A stretch of 64,000 bases of DNA, taken from positions 1 through 64,000 of the forward strand of contig JANSLP010000011.1 in assembly GCA_029298735.1 (NCBI GenBank), written 5' to 3'. The notes under the pieces were generated by a model that saw nothing but the letters and a program-made list of their open reading frames with translations, was not told where the DNA came from and searched no databases. This DNA is from Ophiostoma sp. CBS 140.51. Taxonomy: Eukaryota; Ascomycota; Sordariomycetes; Ophiostomatales; Ophiostomataceae. The number at the start of each line of letters is the position of its first letter. Positions within the stretch are counted from its first letter, which is position 1. The translations under genes and the position numbers were made by a program. This document shows positions 42,883-52,685 of the stretch, piece by piece.

Positions 42883-45800
42883 TGTAATTTTCCTTTGTTT
42901 TTTGCTGATTTCTGGCTGTGTTTATACTTTTCCCGCAGGCGACAGAAGGCGGAGTTTAGGTGGTTGGTATTACCGCCGGCCTAAACCTTGGAAAGGCGAA
43001 AGAAAGGGTATCTCGGAAGGCTTCTAGCGGTGAGTGCTCGCTAACAATATTGCGAACAATAGCGAGCAATCCTGCTAGAGAGGCAGGTTTGCAAGTGTTT
43101 TGTGGAGAGGGGGTGACACAATTTGTCCGGGTCTGGACACCGGTGGGGAAGGCGGATGGTAGTCTGGCCGCGGAAGGCCTGGAATAGAATCGCGGAGAAT
43201 CTAGAGATGTTAGCAGGGTGCCAAAGGACTCCTGGACGCCTATCTTTGGGTTGTCTTTCTGCCAGGAGAAGGATCACCCTGCGCTAGTTTGCTAGTCCAC
43301 TCAACGGGCAACTTTTCTCAACTTACAGATTCCACAGCGAAAGGAGGGCGAGTAGATCTTGCAGCCGAAGTCCGTTTAGCTTCTAGATGGAGTAACACGC
43401 TGGAGATTGTGTGCTTTTCCGAGGCGAGGCCCGATTCCGATGGTCTTAATATAGTCCGTCCGAGGAGGTTACACTATGAGCGAGAAACTTGTTAGTATTT
43501 ATCTTACTTTGTACAGTTCCAATTTTGACACGTCCTTGGATAGGATCAATCATCCAGAGAGCGAATAAGAACAATTGTGTCTGCTCCTCCTCACTCAATC
43601 CCATCACGGGTTGCCGTCCTTGTTTGGGTCCTGCAATATGCAGTGGGTGGATGTATGTTGGTCTTGGCTTGGGTCTGCACCTACAGGAAATAAACTGCGA
43701 GATCGAAGATGGCGAGTGCACAGCACTGATTGGTCGCAAAGAACAGGCGTAAGGTAAGACGTGCGGGAGGCAGACCGGCTGGACCGTTGCAGAGGACTGT
43801 GGGTTGATGAAGCTAACGAGCTTTTTGCTGCAAGCGAGTCGTGTGATGGCTGAAGAATGGAATGGAACCGGTACGAAATGCTGCACGTGTGATGGAAAAG
43901 CGGTCGGGCGCGATATCAAAAAAGAAGAGGACGAAAAGAAGGGAAAAGGTGAACAAGAAGGACTAAACGAACAAATGCAACGGTCTGGCTGGGAAGGGAA
44001 ATGCAATGTGACAGATAGAGAAAGCTTCGTGCTGAGGATTGAAGCTGACTGGCGGGCAGTTCTGAAATGGATGGTAAAAAAGATGTGTTTCCTGCAGGTG
44101 CTATGCACTGTGACGAATCTGAAAATAGAAAGAGATAAAAGAAAATAAGTGTAAGTGGACAGGAAAGCAGATACAAGAGGCAAAAAGGGTATAGTCTAAT
44201 TAATAAATAAGTGAGAAGAAGAGAAGAGACAACGAGAAAGATGCAAGAAGTCTAAAAGAAGCAAAAGAAAGCAAGCAACAGTCAGAGCTCCAGAGCTCGT
44301 CGGTGTTGCGGCGCAGAAGGGAAGTGGAAAGGGACGAAAGGGTGCTGGGCCGACTGTGAGGAGGACTGAAGAGAGAAGAGAAGAGCCGAGAGGAGGTCCA
44401 CGATAGCAAAGGTTTGGACGAGCCGCTGGTAGTTAAATACGGAACTGGCTCGACGTCTATGCTCTGCGGTCTGTCCCTTCGCATCCTCTGCGCGAGATCA
44501 CCGCCGTAGCTCTGTATGTGCATGGAGATCTGTCGCGGGAGCACAGGGATGGAGGAATAGAAGCAAGAGAAAGCACAGGGCTCGAGTCGAAAAGGGGTGT
44601 GGATATGGATGGGACTGGCCGGGGCCGCCTTCCCCCCCACCAGAGAGAGCCCCCGGCCGTATCTTGATGCTTCTGGTGCTCCATCCTCAAGACACCCGCG
44701 GGTTTTTTTTGACAGGCTTCGGTTGCTTCCTTGACTTGCCAAGCCCTCTTGATGGCCCTCTGTTGACCAAACCCCCTTTTCATCTTGTTTTGTCTGTGCC
44801 TCTGGCGCCGTCAGTGTGTTGACCAAAATAAAAATAGCGAGGCCGTTTTCATTGTGATGTATGTGTATGTTTGTGTAAAGAAGTACTCCATAGCGTACGG
44901 AGCACAAACATTCCGACTTACCAGATGCAGAAATACCCTCGCTCGTGAAGAGAGGCTCTTCAGCTTGGTTCTTGAGCTTGGCCTTTGAGCTTGGCCACAA
45001 ACTCTTGGGTCGTCGTGATGGTGGCGCTTGTGCCAGACGGCAGTGGACACGGGCAACTCCACCCGCGATCACTCCGCGCTTGATACCTCGCTCTGGTTGT
45101 TTTGCCGTCTCGTCGTAGTATTCGTTTTGTCTCTCTTTTCTCTCCTTTCTCTTCGCTTTTGTCGGCTTCCTCGACGATCAGTCTCTTCTGGCCGTCATTC
45201 TCTCGGAGCTGCTGCTCTGCATGAAAAGAGTCGTTTGCCCCGACGGACATCTGGTAGCATGTTCGCAGTCCCATTGACCTTTCTTTCAAAGGGGCGGTAC
45301 GCCGCGGCGGTGATCCTGGCGAGACGGGGATGAACTGCAGGGATCTGTTCAGATCAATGTGTGTTTTGGTTTGCGTGGAAGGGGATGAAAGACGTGGGCG
45401 GGACTGGACAGAAAGAAGTCAAAAAGAGCAGGGGGGTTCCTGTCCGACAGGAAGGAGACGAGCAGAGTGGCAAGGCTGCCCCTTCCCGTTGTGTCTCAAG
45501 CTCCGCAAAGGCAGGGCTTGAGTGGTTCCTGCCGTCTAGGGTCGGACACGATGTTGCTTTTGCGTTTTGCTCCTTCCCTATCTTGTGTATGTTTGTTCGC
45601 AGGCCCTTTGCTCCTTCCGTAAGTTTACAAAACGGTATACGATGTAAATAAATGTAAGTATACGGACGTTACAGGCAGGAAGGAGCAAGTTGTTTTGTCA
45701 GTCTTATCTCGCTCGTTCTTTCTCTCCAAAGTCCTCTTTCAAACTCGCCCTTGCCATGCGAGCCTTGTTATGTCGACACGTTTGACGGTGAGAACCATCT

Positions 45801-47659
45801 CTTCTGTTCGCTCTTTCCACGTATTCAGAACCCCAAATGCCCCTGTCGTTCATTCTTGCCGCACTCAGAGGTCCATTGTTTGTTAAGGAAAGGGTGCCGT
45901 AATACTTTCCTCATAAGTTTGACCCGTGCGGATCATACTCCGCTGCCCACCGGTCTCTAGCGCGAATCAATCACCACGCTGTGGAGCTGGGGGTGCAAGC
46001 AACTAACACGCTCCAGAAGCACAGAAAAAGCACAGAAACACATGAAGAAGAGTGAGGCTCGAGGGATGCCGGGGTTGACCCTTACCCACCGTGCCGCTGG
46101 GAACGGCCTCGCTGCTTTTTGACGGCTGAACAGACGCTGTTGGCGCCTTCCCTTTGGGTTCGTTACTTGTTCTTTCCCATTTTGCCTTCTTTGCCTGTCA
46201 CCTGTGCCTTCCCTCCTCGCCGGTGATCGACCAAAAGGGCCGGCGTTCCAAACCAGAGAATAAACTGCTATTTCCCTCGCGGCTCTTTGCTTCTGTACGA
46301 ACTACTCGCACTCCCTTCTTATTCAAACCCACGTGTTTTGGCACTGCACTGCGACAGGACAGGAACGGCAGGACCGTCCCAAACCAGTGCCAAGACCAGG
46401 CATTCTGTTCCTGGCACAAAGGGGGAAAGAGCAGTAATAATACGCTCGTGATATTCTACTCCTCAGTAATCATGGCACACATAAAAAAGAACACACAGTT
46501 GCACTGCAACGTTTTACGGAGAATTTTTGTTTGAACGCCGTTTTCGCTTCTCACCCCAAATCTACCTGTAAGATATCCTACCCTCAGGCCCTGTGGGTTT
46601 ACAACATTTAGTCCAGCCCATTGACAGCGGAGCCCTGTTGTCTCATCTGGGAGGACCCTCTGGACCGTGGGCGCTGAATGGACCAGAGAGATGAAACGGG
46701 GCCTTTTTTGCTACCAAAACACCCCTAAAAATACCCCTAAAATATCCACGAGAGAGGCATATCCCAAACACAACCGTGCCAGTTAGACCCACCCGCCTGC
46801 TCGTTTGAGATAAGGCAAAAATGCGAGAGAACTGGGGAGAAAAGAGAGAACACAAGGAGATAAAACAAAAATAACTGAAAAGAGAAGGCTGGGAGTCGAA
46901 GAGAGGGACGCAACGGCGCAATAGACAGGGCTCAGCTTGGATTTGGGAGCTCGTTTAGTATCGAAACCGTGTTGCATCGTGACGAAGCCTGTCGCTGTTG
47001 ACGTGGCCTAGTGCATCATTTGTTGACCGAGTGACGACCCTGACCGCTTGTCTCAACGGCTGGTCCCAAAGATAGGAGACAAGTTGTTTTGTGACGGAAT
47101 GTGATGACTTGTTGCTGAAAAAAGATGCAATCAATATTGCATTGTCGTCACATCATCTAGCCGCTGGAGCAAGGGTGCCAAACGAAGAGAAGGATGGGTT
47201 GCACTGTCGGTATCAGTGCCGGAGTGAATACCTCGCGTATCTTTCCTCATCCTGGGCCTCATGGCCGACCCTCTCTTTCTCCTCCTCCAATGCTGTCGGC
47301 TTTCGTAGCCGGTGTTGCTGTTTCTTTTCCTTCTGATTTGTTTCTGTTTTCCTTTGTCGGTCTCTTTTTTGTCATCCCCTGACCCGACTAAAACAAGTCG
47401 ACAAAGTGCGGGATTCCATGCCGTCAAGCTCCAGCGTTTTGCGTCTGAATCCCGCGGCCTGGCCTTGCATGAGATGCGCTTCGTAGGGACGGTTCGTGGC
47501 CCTCGCATCGTCTGTTGTGTGTCGTGCATCGTGCACATCATTGCAGCCGCAGCCTAAGAGGCAAAAGGCCGGTAAGAAATGTCGACCTTCAAGCTGTGCC
47601 CCAGAAAGTGACTGGGGAGCGGACACGTCGCTTGTGAAGAAAATGTGCGAGCAAGCAAC
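42883..47659. other. Gene-poor region of about 4.8 kb
   Basis: I find no convincing gene. From 42.9 to about 45.1 kb the minus strand is mostly pyrimidine-rich and carries two long open frames (43446-44183 and 44200-45072, 245 and 290 codons) with Ser/Phe/Leu/Pro composition and no domain. This looks like a promoter and leader for the minus-strand NAD kinase gene, although it is long. From 45.1 to 47.6 kb the DNA is mixed in strand bias and holds only short frames. A structured inverted repeat is at 43035-43068. Confidence 0.5.
43035..43068. promoter_or_regulatory. Structured inverted repeat in the NAD kinase leader region
   Basis: TGCTCGCTA (43035-43043) and TAGCGAGCA (43060-43068) are perfect 9-bp inverted repeats. 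Within the spacer, ATTG, CGAA and CAAT could form a second small stem with a four-base loop. The element lies about 150 bp upstream of the NAD kinase start codon, so it is probably in the 5' leader or core promoter. Confidence 0.45.
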
Positions 47660-48682
47660 TCATTCTCTCGGCGCAGCCTTCCACTTGAGGGCATCCTCGA
47701 GCTTCCCTTGGACCGTCGAGCGGAGGAAACCGCGCAGGTCGGGGCCGTCGGTGTTGCCGTTGCTGTCGAGCGCCATGCCGTCGCCGGATGCGTCGACAGT
47801 TTCTGCAGTCTGGCAGCAAATATTCTTGGCCACAGCAAGGACATCGTCCCACTCACCCATGGAGAACTCGCCCTCGCTCTCGGCAAGCAAAAGCTTGTCA
47901 CTCTGGGCTAAGAAGGCGAAGGCGTGGGTGGACTTGGCGATCGAAGCGTCGCGCGGCGAGAAGCTGCTGACAATCTTGGTGTCGGTGCTGTCGCTGGAGA
48001 CCGGCAGAATAGCCAAAGATACAGCCGTCGCCGTGGCCCGCATCGGGATGCTAGCCGAAAGCAGGGCCAGGACGGCGCTCTGAAGAAGAGCTGGCAGAAC
48101 ACCAAGGTTCTGGAAGTGTTAGTGAATGTAGATGAGAAAAGAAAAAGGGCTCAAAAGAAAGGAGTTACGCACAAGGCCGGGAGTGTTCAACCGTGTGTTG
48201 ACATAGTCGTTTTCGGGTACGGACTGCACTTGCAGCACGACTTGGATGAGACAGCGAGGAAAGTCTTGCACAAGAATAATCTCTTGCAGTGTCTTTTGCA
48301 AAACAGACTCGAGATGGCGTTCACTGGGACCTATATATGTGCAAAAGCGAGGCGTTGTGAGCAGAGTGGACTTGAGATAAAAATCATATGTTCAACGAAC
48401 GATGTGGGATGAGAAAGGGTGGCAGGGGCTACAAGGGGGGTTTCTTGTGGTCCTTTCTCCCCTCCCAACACCACACCAGCAACTCGACATACCTCCTACA
48501 CCAGCAGCCGGTCGTACGACAACATCGACAGTGGCTTCGTCGGGATCCTCGTCCCGTCTTTGAGCCTCAATGGGACCGTTTGCGGACGCAGTAATCGTGT
48601 AGCCGGCGTGCGAGTACGTTGCTGAGCCGTCTGCGCGCGGCAGCGGTGAGAGCACGGCCAGCGGTTCTGCGACGGCGGCCAT
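47660..48682 (-). CDS. RRP46: Exosome subunit Rrp46 (RNase PH-like)
   Basis: Three exons, 48682-48493, 48330-48173 and 48109-47660, encode 265 residues. The start MAAVAEPLAVLSPLPRADGSATY is the family's N-terminus. The RNase PH fold follows: SANGPIEAQRRDEDPDEATV, then VVVRPAAGVGGPSERHLE, QDFPRCLIQVVLQVQSV and LPALLQSAVLALLSASIPM. Rrp46 is a core-ring subunit of the RNA exosome, which trims and degrades RNA 3' to 5' in nucleus and cytoplasm. In fungi the ring subunits are inactive. The C-terminal third (DSTDTKIVSSFSPRD, then AKNICCQTAETVDASG) carries an extra low-complexity segment. The gene is divergent from the PP2A activator gene, with about 620 bp between the start codons. Confidence 0.92.
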
Positions 48683-49305
48683 TGTATATGGGATAGAGCG
48701 TGTGTAGAGGGTCGTGAGAAGACTGGAGGGCGCGTTGTGGCGGTTCAATGGGTTGGTGATTTGGCGGTGTTGAGCTTTGAGAGTGATTGTTGACGAGGCT
48801 CCAGAAAAAATCTTCGTAGAAAAATTTACGGCAGGTGCTCTGGAGCCTTGCTTCCCTTTCCCAACGCAGAACCCGCTAGCTGGGCCGCACCTACCCCGCA
48901 AGAATGGAGCTCGCTTTTGCCAATTTGAACGCAGCATGGCGGCTTTAACCAACAGGAGCTCCACAGGGGAAGGCAGCACGCTAAAAGGGCAAAAAAAACG
49001 CCACTGTGTTGGTCGCGTTTTCGCCGCCTGAAATGCCCACCGTTCCTTCCCCCCAAAATACGTCAGATCTTCCTTCTCCAAGACCCTGTCCCGTCCATAC
49101 ATTGTGATCGTGCCATTTCTCAAACACTCAAACAACACTCTGACAAACACAAGCCTCGAATCGAACGACAGCTGACTTTACGCTATACGTCGTACATTCG
49201 TCCGACCTTCCCAAAGGATTCACACCCGGCTGTGTCTCGAAACAGCACTCTTCAATCGGAAAATACAGAACCCCAACTCGCCCGAAGACTGCACCTCGAT
49301 CTGTC
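48683..49305. promoter_or_regulatory. Divergent promoter region of Rrp46 and PP2A activator genes
   Basis: This 623-bp interval separates the two start codons and is the presumed shared promoter. I see no clear site, only a C/A-rich plus-strand stretch before the PP2A activator gene. Confidence 0.5.
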
Positions 49306-50865
49306 ATGGCTGCTCCGAGCAGTTCTCCGACCGTTTCGACGGCACCTCCTACTGCCAGTAGCATTCCCAACCTGCGCGACCGTATTCCGAAGCTGCAGCC
49401 CCGCCGCCGTGCCGCTCCTGCAGCCAACCCGACTCCTGCCCCCGCAACACCTTCATTGCCCCTACCAACGGCTGCTTCGGACAAGGCAAGAGAGCATGAA
49501 TTTGCCATTCCACGGCGGCGCATCTTGAGCCAAAACGACCACGAGCTCTTCCTGGGATCATCAACCTGCACCCTCCTTCAGGCTTGGGTGTTTGGTCTGG
49601 CGGACTCGGTGGTGGACACGCCTGCGGGCGTGTTTGCAGAGGCTCTGACCGCGGCAGCACCTGCACAAACAGAATCGGCCGAGGCTGAGGCCGAGGCCAT
49701 ACCTGGCCAGTGGCGGCCGCAGCAGCAGCAAAAAACATACCAGAAGAACCTGCCGCAGCGGCGACTGTCGCCGGCTGTCCAGGGACTGCTGTCCATTCTG
49801 GATGAGACGGAAGCGCTCGTGTACGCGAACCCTCCAGACGACGCTGGCGGTTCTCGTTTTGGCAACAAGCGGTTCCGTGGGTTTGTGGATCAGGTGCGGC
49901 AGCGGGCACCGCAGTGGCACAAGGAGAAGCTGGGCATGGAGGAGACAGAGGGCGAGGGAGGTGGCGTCACTGTGATCTCGGAAGCCGCCACATACCTGGG
50001 CCAAGCCTTTGGCAACCGCGCACGCATCGACTACGGCTCAGGTCACGAGCTGCACTTTGTCGTGTGGTTACTGTGTCTCTACCAGCTGGGCCTCGTGACC
50101 CGTGAGGACATGCCAGCACTTGTGCTGTGCGTGTTTTCCCGCTATCTGGACGTGATGCGTCTCGTGCAGACCACCTACTACCTGGAGCCGGCGGGTTCGC
50201 ACGGTGTATGGGGCCTGGATGACTACCAGTTCTTGCCGTTCTTGTTTGGAGCCGCACAGCTGCTGCACCACCGTTATATTACGCCGCGGGCGGTGCACCA
50301 GCCGCTGACGCTGGAGCAGTTTGGTGACGACTACCTGTACCTGGGACAGGTGCGGTTTGTGAACAGCATCAAGGTGGCCTCGACAGCCAATGTTGTGCAG
50401 GCGGGCGATGGTGAGAAGCTGACGTCTGGCGGCAGCAGCGGTGGCGGCGACAACAGTCTACGCTGGCACAGCCCGATGCTGGACGACATCTCGGCGGCCA
50501 AGACGTGGGAAAAGGTCGAGGGCGGTATGCGGCGGATGTTTGTGGCGGAGGTGCTGCGCAAACTCCCCGTGATGCAGCACTTTTTGTTTGGCTCGCTGGT
50601 GCCGGCCGCGCCGGGGATGACACCGCCTCGTGAAGGCAAGGAAGCTGACGAGACGGGTGCTGGTGTGGACGATGAGGACGACGAGAACGCCATTGTCGAC
50701 GGCAACGACAGTGTCGAAGTCTTCCAGGAGGGCGGCGTGCGGCACATCCACAACCCCAGTGGATGGGGCGATTGCTGTGGCATTCGCGTACCCAGCAGTC
50801 TCGGCGCCGCTGGAGAGATGCGCAAGAGCGGCCGCGATACTCTCCGGAGAATTCCCTTTGACTGA
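49306..50865 (+). CDS. rrd1: PP2A activator (PTPA/Rrd family peptidyl-prolyl isomerase)
   Basis: A single exon encodes 519 residues. The PTPA domain runs from about 66 to 365. It includes FAIPRRRILSQNDHELFL near 66, LVYANPPDDAGGSRFGNKRF at about 167, a YGSGHELHFVVWLLCLYQLG segment at about 243, GLDDYQFLPFLFGAAQLLHH at about 305 and then DDYLYLGQVRFVNSIK. PTPA proteins reactivate the PP2A catalytic subunit with ATP and act as prolyl isomerases. Insertions rich in Glu, Gln and Gly (about 115-150, 365-385) and a long acidic C-terminal tail with a HNPSGWGDCCGIRVPSS-like end distinguish it from short forms. Filamentous fungi have two PTPA genes; the long C-terminal part suggests Rrd1/PTPA-1, but I am less sure which. 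Confidence 0.93.
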   Translation: MAAPSSSPTVSTAPPTASSIPNLRDRIPKLQPRRRAAPAANPTPAPATPSLPLPTAASDKAREHEFAIPRRRILSQNDHELFLGSSTCTLLQAWVFGLADSVVDTPAGVFAEALTAAAPAQTESAEAEAEAIPGQWRPQQQQKTYQKNLPQRRLSPAVQGLLSILDETEALVYANPPDDAGGSRFGNKRFRGFVDQVRQRAPQWHKEKLGMEETEGEGGGVTVISEAATYLGQAFGNRARIDYGSGHELHFVVWLLCLYQLGLVTREDMPALVLCVFSRYLDVMRLVQTTYYLEPAGSHGVWGLDDYQFLPFLFGAAQLLHHRYITPRAVHQPLTLEQFGDDYLYLGQVRFVNSIKVASTANVVQAGDGEKLTSGGSSGGGDNSLRWHSPMLDDISAAKTWEKVEGGMRRMFVAEVLRKLPVMQHFLFGSLVPAAPGMTPPREGKEADETGAGVDDEDDENAIVDGNDSVEVFQEGGVRHIHNPSGWGDCCGIRVPSSLGAAGEMRKSGRDTLRRIPFD

Positions 50866-51404
50866 GTGTGCGGTTACGTTTATAAAAAGACTACGTCATT
50901 TACATTTGCAGAGTACGAATTCAAATAGATAAAAGAAACTTCATTGATCGCTAGTTATTTTGACCCCCCGTCCAGCGTAGTGTCCCGGAATCCCAACCAG
51001 AGTTTGCATAGAGCAAAACAAATACGTAAAAACATGAATCAGGATGCAGGCGAGTGTGGCAACGCAAAGAAGGGCAAAAAGCAGAAAGACGAAGGCCTCA
51101 TTCCAATATATGAGACCACGTGTATAGACAGGCTTGACCTCACATAGCAAACTGTCGTTCCTCAGGTGAGGATGATGTTAAGTGAAAAGCAGAAAAGAAA
51201 CGCAGACGCGAAATGGAGGGGTGTAACATGAGGCGGAGAAAGAGTTGGCAATAAAAAATAAGAATAATGCAATATGCCGCGAGGGTATCAGAGCAAGACC
51301 TCCGAGCGGACAGCCGTCGGTCACAGAGTAAAATGCAGGAGCGGATGAGTAAACGCATAAAAAGAGACAAAAGCATAAAAGCATCATAGGTAGGGCAGAA
51401 GACA
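50866..51404. other. Convergent 3' intergenic region
   Basis: This holds the 3' flanks of the PP2A activator (+) and the Ser/Pro-rich gene (-). Mixed A/T-rich sequence with no gene or strong structure seen. Confidence 0.5.
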
Positions 51405-52685
51405 TCAGTCCTCCCAGATCGTCTCCAAATCGAGATCCTGTCGCCGTTCGGCTCCACAGACACTCCAGCGTTTCCGCTTGTCGCGTGAGCCGAAACTAAG
51501 GGTACGACCACGTGTGGGGACGTCGAGACTGCCCCGGCCGCCCTTTCCGTCTCCATCAACAGCATCGGCTGCGGCTTTCAGCTGGGCCATACGCTCAGCT
51601 TCAAGGGCAGCTTCCTCAGCATCAGGTGAGTCGGGAATCGTCTCCAAGCTGGAAATGCTCGGACTCCGTGACCGCGTGGACGTCGGTGTTGAGGGTACAG
51701 ATGACGATGAGAGACCGCCTAGGCTGCTGTAAGACGGGGCCGATAAGAGTGTGTCCGACGGACGGTACATAGGCGAAGACGCAGCCGAAGAAGGTGGCGT
51801 AATAGTCACGGACGCCACAGGGACTGGGGTCTCGGAAGTGGCGTTTGTTGCCGTCGGCGTGATGGAGCTTGTGCTGGAAGTGGAAGCGGTAGAAGTAGTT
51901 GAGGTGGTCGACGTGGTGGATGTGATTGAGGAAGAAGATGTGGTAGTAGAAAGAGAAGGTGCTGATGCGGTGTATGGTGTAGGTGCCAAGGAAGATGATG
52001 AGCCGCCGCTTGAGGACGAAAGCCGGCGGTATGGCGAGGACGGCCGACGAGTGCGTGTCAGCGGCTGGCTTGTGATGCTAGTGTTGAGTGTGCCGTCGGA
52101 CGGAATCGTTGGTAAGGTGTGTATGCCGAGGCTGGGAGAGCTACTCCGCTCGTGCAGGTTTGGATGGTCCGAGTCGTGGATGACCGAAACACGGGTCGGC
52201 GAAGAAGGGAACACGTCTTCGACAAGGCTCTTCTTTGGCGTCCGCATGGTTAAGGCTGGCGGGCGGTGGCCGAGTGTTGGGCTCGACGTCCGCGGATCAG
52301 TAAAGAACTGCAGATGCCCCGCGCCGTTCACGCCTGGCATAGACCGCGTCCGTCCCATGGCTGGTGGATAAAGGTTGCCCACGCTAGCAGTCGATCGTGA
52401 CCGCATGTGGGAGCCGGAGAGCGGCGAGGCGGTACGAGGTCGGTAAGGGAGGGTGTTTGGTGACGGTGCCCACGATGGCGAGCTGGGAGATGGTGGTTCA
52501 GTGGAACGACGCAGGTTTGGCGGCTTTCGCAGGTTGCTCTCGGGATCTGTTGCGACGCGCGGCGGGAGAGGTGTCGGCGAGGCAAAGGTGAAGGGCGATG
52601 ACGATGACGAGCTCTGTAGGCGCATCGTAGGCAGCGGCGAGGAGCGAAACTCCTCCATCCGCTCGGTCTCAGGCACAGGCTCCAT
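51405..52685 (-). CDS. Ser/Pro/Thr-rich fungal protein of unknown function
   Basis: One exon encodes 426 residues. Most of the protein is low complexity: Ser/Pro/Thr-rich, with many SP and TP sites and Ser/Thr runs of alternating STTSTTSTA type at about 245-275 from a purine/pyrimidine microsatellite in the DNA. Short segments look conserved and ordered: SPSISSLETIPDSPDAEEAALEAERMAQLKAAADA near 340-375 (shown here as LETIPDSPDAEEAALEAERM) and a basic C-terminus KRKRWSVCGAERRQDLDLE ending TIWED. I recognise no domain. A single uninterrupted frame of this length with a conserved-looking tail supports a real gene. Possible roles in phosphorylation-regulated scaffolding are guesswork. The upstream region holds an (AG)n tract. 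Confidence 0.75.
   Translation of the reverse strand: MEPVPETERMEEFRSSPLPTMRLQSSSSSSPFTFASPTPLPPRVATDPESNLRKPPNLRRSTEPPSPSSPSWAPSPNTLPYRPRTASPLSGSHMRSRSTASVGNLYPPAMGRTRSMPGVNGAGHLQFFTDPRTSSPTLGHRPPALTMRTPKKSLVEDVFPSSPTRVSVIHDSDHPNLHERSSSPSLGIHTLPTIPSDGTLNTSITSQPLTRTRRPSSPYRRLSSSSGGSSSSLAPTPYTASAPSLSTTTSSSSITSTTSTTSTTSTASTSSTSSITPTATNATSETPVPVASVTITPPSSAASSPMYRPSDTLLSAPSYSSLGGLSSSSVPSTPTSTRSRSPSISSLETIPDSPDAEEAALEAERMAQLKAAADAVDGDGKGGRGSLDVPTRGRTLSFGSRDKRKRWSVCGAERRQDLDLETIWED

Noticed and set aside
43446..45072. Two long minus-strand frames (245 and 290 codons) as genes
   Set aside because: Composition is what C/T-rich non-coding DNA gives, no domain is visible, and they lie where the NAD kinase promoter and leader are expected.
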